From the NCBI GenBank assembly GCA_041493205.1, contig JBGPYM010000075.1, positions 1-12,312 on the forward strand: DNA of 12,312 bases, read 5' to 3'. Position numbers and translations under genes: made by a program. This document shows positions 7,904 to 12,312 of this stretch, one piece after another. Position 1 is the first letter of the stretch. Every line of letters starts with the position of its first letter. A model generated the notes under the pieces. That model worked only from the letters and a program-made list of their open reading frames with translations. It ran no database searches and was not told the DNA's origin. This stretch comes from JBGPYM01 sp041493205 (lineage in GTDB: Bacteria; Bacteroidota; Ignavibacteria; UBA10030; UBA6906).

Positions 7904-10900
7904 GTTGCCTCTCCTTTCTGTCGATCGCTGTCGCTGACGCGGGCGTCATCCCCGGCGGTGTCCAGACACGCCGTGAGCGCGCGGACCAGAATTCCCGCCC
8001 GCGGCTCCCGCACGATCGCACCGTGATGACCGGGGATATCATGGATTTCCACTCCCCCGTTCGCGTACGCGCCCCATCCGTTGGTCGTGTCCGTGACAAT
8101 GCCGTACGGCTGCTCCGTTGCCCTGAAGAGTGTGATCTTCCCCGGGTACGGAACCGGCTCATACGTCTTGTTGGCCTGATGCCCCCCTTTGTTCACCTCG
8201 CGAATGGCACGCGGGAGGAGGAGCCGCTCCACTTTCTTCCCGATGGACTGTATCTTTCTCCAGCTTTTCACACGGTATTGTCTCACGAACCGCTTCGCCT
8301 TCGCGCTGATGTACTCGCGGCGGAGCGGACCGTCGGCAACCTTGATGTTGCTCCAGTGCAATTCCGCCCGGAAGCGCATGTGATTCAGTCTCCGGCGAAA
8401 AGAGGTTACGGCCGGGAGATACCTGGGATACCCGGGTGCATTGGTATCGAACATCGCAAGGATACCGACTTTCTGTCCGTCGGCGACAAGGCGCTGGGCG
8501 ATCTCATAGGCGACGAGTCCTCCGAACGACGACCCGCCGAGATAGTACGGTCCCTCGGGCTGAAGCTCCCGAATCTCCTTCACGTAATGGGCGGCCATCT
8601 CTTCCACGCTCCGGTGCCGCGGCCGTTTCCCGTCCAGCCCCTGCGCCTGGATTCCGTACAATGGCCTGTCGGGATCAAAGTACCGCGAGAAGTGTTCAAA
8701 CTCCAGGATATTGCCTCCCACGCCGTGGACGCAGTAGAACGGGGATTTTGACCCGCCCGCTTTGATCGGCACGAGAGACGACCAGGGCGCTTCCCACCCC
8801 TTTTGCCGGAGGATCCCCGCAAGGAGCTCAATGGTAGGCGCCTGGAACAACGTGACCAGCGGGAGATTCTTGCCGGTCAACTTCTCCACCTGTGCAAAAA
8901 GCCGGACCGCGAGAAGCGAGTGGCCGCCCAGTTCAAAAAAATTGTCCCGCACGCCAATCGGACGGACGGTGAAAATCCGTTCCCAGAGATTTGAAAGTTG
9001 TCTCTCCAGTGGATCGCGCGGCGCGACGAACATGCGCTGGTTCTGCACGGGATCGGGGGTCGGCAGGGCCCGGCGGTCCACTTTCCCTCCGGTGGTGAGC
9101 GGCAGCGCGTCGAGGGGAACGACGATGCCGGGAACCATGTAGTCGGGGAGGTGTTCCTTCATGTACGAACGCAACGATGCGACGTTACCCGCATCACTGG
9201 TCCGCCAGGCGACATAGGCGACGAGCTGGTTCTCCCCCCCGGGCGATTCCCGTCGCGCGACGACGACACCCTCACGAACGAGGGGATGCCGCGTCATCAC
9301 TGTCTCCACCTCTCCAAGCTCGATGCGGAAACCGCGGATCTTGACCTGATGATCCTTGCGGCCGAGGAATTCGATGTTGCCATCCGGCAGGAAACGGGCA
9401 AGGTCGCCCGTCCGGTACATCCGTGCATCCGGCTCCGCACGAAACGGGTCGGGAAGGAATGCATTCGCCGTCAGTTCAGGGCGGGCAAGGTATCCGCGCG
9501 CGACACTCCCGCCGCCGAAATACAGCTCACCCGCAACCCCCGCCGGCACCGGCTGAAGGTTCCCGTCAAGGATGTATGCGGTACGATTTCCGAGCGGAGC
9601 ACCGATCGGGATCCTTACAGGGGATTCGCCGCCGGCCGCACGCGGCGGGATCTCATACGTCGTCGCGGTTATCGTCACTTCGGTCGGTCCGTACGCATTG
9701 AGAAGCCGGACAGAATTCATCGCCGTCCGCTGCCACAGAGTGAGGCTCTCGGGTAGCATGGCTTCGCCGCCGACGATCATCAGGCGGAGGCCGTACGTCG
9801 GGACAGCGTCGGGCAAGTCGGCCCACTCCCGGGAGAGGTGATGCCAGTATGCGGTCGGAATGTTCACGACCGTCAGACGCAGGTCGCGCAGCTTCCGGAG
9901 GAACTCCTCCGGATTCCATATTTCCGGATCCCGGAGGACGAGGGTCGATCCGCTCGCGAGTGTGGGCAGGATCTGCTCCAGCGAGACATCGGCCGTCAGG
10001 GAGGAAAACTGCAATACACGATCGTCGGGTGCAAGGCCATACGCCTTCCGGCAATCATTGCAATGGGAACCAATTGCGCCATGTGAAATTTCGACACCCT
10101 TGGGCATGCCGGTGGATCCCGACGTGTAAATCACGTACGCCAGGTCGTCCGGATCCGCGGCAACGCCGGTGTTGCCGGGTGACTCTTTTCCGATGGCGGC
10201 GGCTTCCGCATCCATTGCGAGCACCCGTATCGCGAGTTCCGGGAGTCGTTCGAGCATCGAGGAATGGGTGAGAAGAAGCGGAGCGCCGGTGTCCCGGAGA
10301 ATGAACTCCACCCTCTCCTTTGGATATTCCGGATCAAGAGGGAGGTACGCCCCTCCCGATTTGAATATCGCCAGCAGAGCGACCACCATTGCCGGCGACC
10401 GCTCCATGCAGACGCCGACGATGACGTTCTTCCCGACGCCGAGCGCGCGCAGTCTCCCTGCGAGCTGGTTTGCCCTGCTGTTCAGATCACTGTACCGCAT
10501 CCGGGTTTTCCCCGACAGAAGTGCCATCGCGCCGGGGGCCCTCTTCACCTGTTCCTCAAAGAGTCCCTGCACGGTCGGGCGTTCACCGGAGGCCGTCACC
10601 TGCGGCACAGGGATCAGAATTCTCCGCTCAGATTCCGCGAGGAGCGGGAGCATCGAGACGCGCTGCTGCGGATTCTCCACGATTCCCCGCAGGAGCGTCT
10701 GGAAATGACCATCCATCCGGCGGACGGTGTCCGCGTCCAACAGGTCGCTGGCATATTCCAGATATCCCGCGAACCCGTTCTCTTCGTAGAGGGTGAGGCT
10801 CAGATCAAATTTCACTCGTTCGCTTTCAATCCGCAGCGGGGTGAGTTTCAAACCGCTTTTCCCCATCGCAGGCATGGGTGCATTTTCAAACGCGAACATG

Positions 10901-12039
10901 ACCTGCACCAGGGGATGATGGCTGAGGCTCCGCTCCGGTTTCAGCTCCTCCACGAGCCTTTCAAACGGGAGGTCCTGGTGATCGAAGGACCCAAGGGACG
11001 CCGCGCGCAGACGCTTGAGCGCTTCGGAAAACGTCGGATCTTCAGAGAAGTCGGCGCGCAGTGCAAGCGTGTTGACGAAGAAACCGATGACGTTTTCGGT
11101 TTCCACGCGGACACGGCCCGCAATCGGCACTCCGACCAGGAAATCCTGTTGCGCGGAATACCGGTAGAGCAGGGTCTGAAATGCCGCCATCAGCATCATG
11201 AAGACCGTGACGTTCTCTTTCCGGCTGAGACGTTTCACATCGTCCGCCAGCGCCTGAGGTATCGCCAGTTCATGCCATCGCCCCCGCATGCTCTGGACGG
11301 CCGGACGCGCACGGTCAAGCGGCAGCTCAAGAAGGGGCGGAACGCCGTGGAGCTGTTTTTTCCAGTAGGCCATCTGCCTGTTGAGAGTCTCCCCCCGGAG
11401 AAACTCCCTCTGCCAGAGTGCGAAGTCGGCGTACTGTATCTCAGGCTCAGGCAGGGGCGACGGAGCCCCCGCGGAAAAGGCCTCATACAATGCGGCGAGT
11501 TCACGAATAATGATCCCCACGGACCACCCGTCGCAGGCAATGTGATGGATGCTCAGCAGGAGAAGATGAAGGTCGTCTTCAAGCTTCCAGAGATGGACCC
11601 GGAACAACGGACCACGGGCCAGGTCAAAAGTCTTCCTTGTCTCTTCTGTTGCGCGCTCCAATCCAATGCGTTCCCTGCTCTCGCGCGGAAGTTGGCGCAG
11701 ATCCTCTCCTCCGGGCTCTATGCTGAACGGGGGGAGGATGCTCTGGACCGGCTGACCGTTCGGCGCCGGAAAGACTGTCCGGAGCGCTTCATGACGGCGG
11801 ACGATCTCCTCCAGGCTGCGAATGAGCGAAGGGACGTCCAGCGTACATTGCACGCGGAGCAGGACAGGCACATTGTACGCCGAGCTCCCGGGTTCAAGCT
11901 TATCAAGGAACCAGAGTCGTTGCTGGGCAAACGAGGGAGGGATCTCCCCACCGGCCGCGCGCCGCGGGATTCCATGCGGCCTTGCCGCTGATGCGGAACC
12001 GGAAGGTTTCCTCTCTTCTATTTTTTGTTCGCCAATCAC
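7888..12039 (-). CDS. Single-module non-ribosomal peptide synthetase, C-A-T-TE
   Basis: This 1383-residue enzyme has four domains. Condensation (about 34-455) carries an intact HHxxxDG motif, HHIACDGWS at 165-173, and an LCL-like opening, SFAQQRLWFL. Adenylation (about 488-990) has YTSGSTGMPKG (638-648), NAYGPTE (781-787), YRTGDL (875-880) and the A10 lysine K986. The carrier domain has FFELGGHSL with phosphopantetheine serine S1041. The type I thioesterase (about 1098-1360) has GGSSFGG with likely nucleophile S1171, probable acid D1198 and H1339 in PGHHG; a basic lid spans about 1208-1295. There is no epimerase domain, so an L-amino acid is expected. By hand alignment to GrsA, the ten specificity residues read D684 V685 E688 N726 I755 G757 A782 I790 T791 K986. 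I cannot assign a substrate firmly. The GTG start overlaps the PPTase stop and no Shine-Dalgarno is visible, which suggests translational coupling. The donor for the condensation domain is not encoded in the window. Confidence 0.95.
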   Translation of the reverse strand: MIGEQKIEERKPSGSASAARPHGIPRRAAGGEIPPSFAQQRLWFLDKLEPGSSAYNVPVLLRVQCTLDVPSLIRSLEEIVRRHEALRTVFPAPNGQPVQSILPPFSIEPGGEDLRQLPRESRERIGLERATEETRKTFDLARGPLFRVHLWKLEDDLHLLLLSIHHIACDGWSVGIIIRELAALYEAFSAGAPSPLPEPEIQYADFALWQREFLRGETLNRQMAYWKKQLHGVPPLLELPLDRARPAVQSMRGRWHELAIPQALADDVKRLSRKENVTVFMMLMAAFQTLLYRYSAQQDFLVGVPIAGRVRVETENVIGFFVNTLALRADFSEDPTFSEALKRLRAASLGSFDHQDLPFERLVEELKPERSLSHHPLVQVMFAFENAPMPAMGKSGLKLTPLRIESERVKFDLSLTLYEENGFAGYLEYASDLLDADTVRRMDGHFQTLLRGIVENPQQRVSMLPLLAESERRILIPVPQVTASGERPTVQGLFEEQVKRAPGAMALLSGKTRMRYSDLNSRANQLAGRLRALGVGKNVIVGVCMERSPAMVVALLAIFKSGGAYLPLDPEYPKERVEFILRDTGAPLLLTHSSMLERLPELAIRVLAMDAEAAAIGKESPGNTGVAADPDDLAYVIYTSGSTGMPKGVEISHGAIGSHCNDCRKAYGLAPDDRVLQFSSLTADVSLEQILPTLASGSTLVLRDPEIWNPEEFLRKLRDLRLTVVNIPTAYWHHLSREWADLPDAVPTYGLRLMIVGGEAMLPESLTLWQRTAMNSVRLLNAYGPTEVTITATTYEIPPRAAGGESPVRIPIGAPLGNRTAYILDGNLQPVPAGVAGELYFGGGSVARGYLARPELTANAFLPDPFRAEPDARMYRTGDLARFLPDGNIEFLGRKDHQVKIRGFRIELGEVETVMTRHPLVREGVVVARRESPGGENQLVAYVAWRTSDAGNVASLRSYMKEHLPDYMVPGIVVPLDALPLTTGGKVDRRALPTPDPVQNQRMFVAPRDPLERQLSNLWERIFTVRPIGVRDNFFELGGHSLLAVRLFAQVEKLTGKNLPLVTLFQAPTIELLAGILRQKGWEAPWSSLVPIKAGGSKSPFYCVHGVGGNILEFEHFSRYFDPDRPLYGIQAQGLDGKRPRHRSVEEMAAHYVKEIRELQPEGPYYLGGSSFGGLVAYEIAQRLVADGQKVGILAMFDTNAPGYPRYLPAVTSFRRRLNHMRFRAELHWSNIKVADGPLRREYISAKAKRFVRQYRVKSWRKIQSIGKKVERLLLPRAIREVNKGGHQANKTYEPVPYPGKITLFRATEQPYGIVTDTTNGWGAYANGGVEIHDIPGHHGAIVREPRAGILVRALTACLDTAGDDARVSDSDRQKGEATWKAI
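7908..7917 (-). promoter_or_regulatory. Strong Shine-Dalgarno for kdsD, inside the NRPS 3' end
   Basis: On the minus strand the sequence AAAGGAGAGG lies just before the GTG at 7903, with a 7-base gap between the AGGAG core and the start codon. It is embedded in the last codons of the NRPS gene, where it encodes part of the QKGEAT tail. It fixes the GTG at 7903 as the kdsD start. No other start in the window has a comparable site. Confidence 0.8.
9619..9651 (-). repeat. 33-base imperfect repeat, copy 2 (codes for IPPRAAGGESP in an adenylation-domain loop)
   Basis: This is the second copy of the motif at 11938-11970. It encodes residues 797-807, in the loop after the ATTYE segment and before the PIGAPLGN motif. 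By hand alignment the loop is about four residues longer than in GrsA. It contains a short inverted repeat, CCGCCG and CGGCGG separated by 8 bases. It may be a small dispersed palindromic element that inserted in frame, or a coincidence in GC-rich DNA. Confidence 0.35.
11938..11970 (-). repeat. 33-base imperfect repeat, copy 1 (codes for IPRRAAGGEIP in the NRPS N-terminal linker)
   Basis: On the minus strand this 33-base stretch aligns without gaps to 9619-9651 with 26 of 33 identical bases, in the same reading frame (IPRRAAGGE versus IPPRAAGGE). It lies in the linker just before the condensation domain. Related NRPS linkers often carry an IPRR-like motif here, so the copy may be ordinary homology plus chance. 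Confidence 0.35.
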
Positions 12040-12312
12040 GCAATCAAACCACGCGGTTCATGGACAAGGAGCCGGACGGACCGGACGGCGCCATTCGCAA
12101 CAAGTGTCGCTACATATCCCGGGTATGGCGATATATCCCAGACACCCCATGGATGCCTTCCAGCAGGGCCGCCACCCTCCCGGGTAACAAATGGCGGTAC
12201 AACCTGGTATCGTGTGAGAGGCTGCGCGAGCCCTTCCCCGAGAGCCTTTGCAAGCGCCTCCTTCCGGGTCCACCAGCGGTAGACGGTCTCGATCCTCTCG
12301 TGTACGGGCATG
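12036..12312 (-). CDS. 4'-phosphopantetheinyl transferase, Sfp type (C-terminal part, 5' end outside window)
   Basis: The visible 91 residues match the C-terminal part of Sfp-type phosphopantetheinyl transferases, which move the phosphopantetheine arm of CoA onto the serine of carrier domains. The best evidence is the family signature WxxKEAxxKAxGxGL, read here as WWTRKEALAKALGEGL at residues 13-28 of the visible part. The Glu in KEA is a Mg-binding residue in the family. A PLTRYQV segment and a late aromatic block, PWGVWDISPYPGYVATL, follow, as in Sfp where the final strands end the fold. The reading frame is still open at the window edge, and the ATG at 12311 lies inside the domain, so the real start is outside. 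Family members are usually 220-250 residues, so more than half is missing. Its stop overlaps the NRPS start in a GTGA junction, so its likely client is the carrier domain of that NRPS. Confidence 0.85.
   Translation of the reverse strand, partial: MPVHERIETVYRWWTRKEALAKALGEGLAQPLTRYQVVPPFVTREGGGPAGRHPWGVWDISPYPGYVATLVANGAVRSVRLLVHEPRGLIA

Noticed and set aside
10264..11991. Plus-strand open frame of 575 codons opposite the NRPS
   Set aside because: It lies wholly antisense to well-supported C- and A-domain motifs. Its translation is rich in Arg, Pro, His and Gln with no recognisable domain, as expected of an antisense frame in GC-rich DNA.
12036..12311. Reading the ATG at 12311 as the true start of a 91-residue small protein
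   Set aside because: The first recognisable residues are already in the middle of the Sfp-type domain, and the frame is still open at the edge, so it is a truncated larger gene.

Overview
The window is one unbroken block of protein-coding genes. All nine genes lie on the minus strand, so transcription runs from high to low coordinates. The DNA is GC-rich (roughly 60% by eye). The encoded functions (a Wzx-type flippase, an O-antigen ligase/polymerase, a KdsD/KpsF-type arabinose-5-phosphate isomerase and several glycosyltransferases) point to a Gram-negative-type bacterium and a surface-polysaccharide (O-antigen, capsule or exopolysaccharide) locus. I cannot name the phylum. Only one start (kdsD) has a strong Shine-Dalgarno sequence. 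Four of the nine genes use GTG starts.

Layout in transcription order: (1) 12312-12036, C-terminal part of a 4'-phosphopantetheinyl transferase, cut by the window edge; (2) 12039-7888, a complete single-module non-ribosomal peptide synthetase with domain order C-A-T-TE; (3) 7903-6908, a SIS-CBS-CBS arabinose-5-phosphate isomerase; (4) 6911-5364, a Wzx-like flippase; (5) 5371-4136, a GT-B/epimerase-like protein with a C-terminal coiled coil; (6) 4139-2985 and (7) 2977-1787, two GT4 glycosyltransferases; (8) 1782-262, an O-antigen ligase/Wzy-type membrane protein; (9) 272-1, the N-terminal part of a VOC (glyoxalase/methylmalonyl-CoA epimerase-like) protein, cut by the other edge.

Genes overlap by 4 to 16 bases or are separated by 4 to 7 bases, so this is almost certainly one translationally coupled operon that extends past both ends. 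No non-coding stretch is longer than 7 bases, and I see no promoter, terminator, RNA gene, mobile element or CRISPR array.

The notable feature is a complete NRPS module with its own activating PPTase, wired directly into a Wzx/Wzy-type glycan assembly operon. The simplest reading is that the operon builds a glycan carrying an amino-acyl or acyl-aminoacyl decoration, or a small glycosylated peptide or lipopeptide. The PPTase primes the carrier domain, the NRPS activates and transfers one amino acid, the glycosyltransferases assemble the repeat unit, and Wzx plus the ligase/polymerase export and join it. The substrate, acceptor and product cannot be read from this sequence and remain inference.
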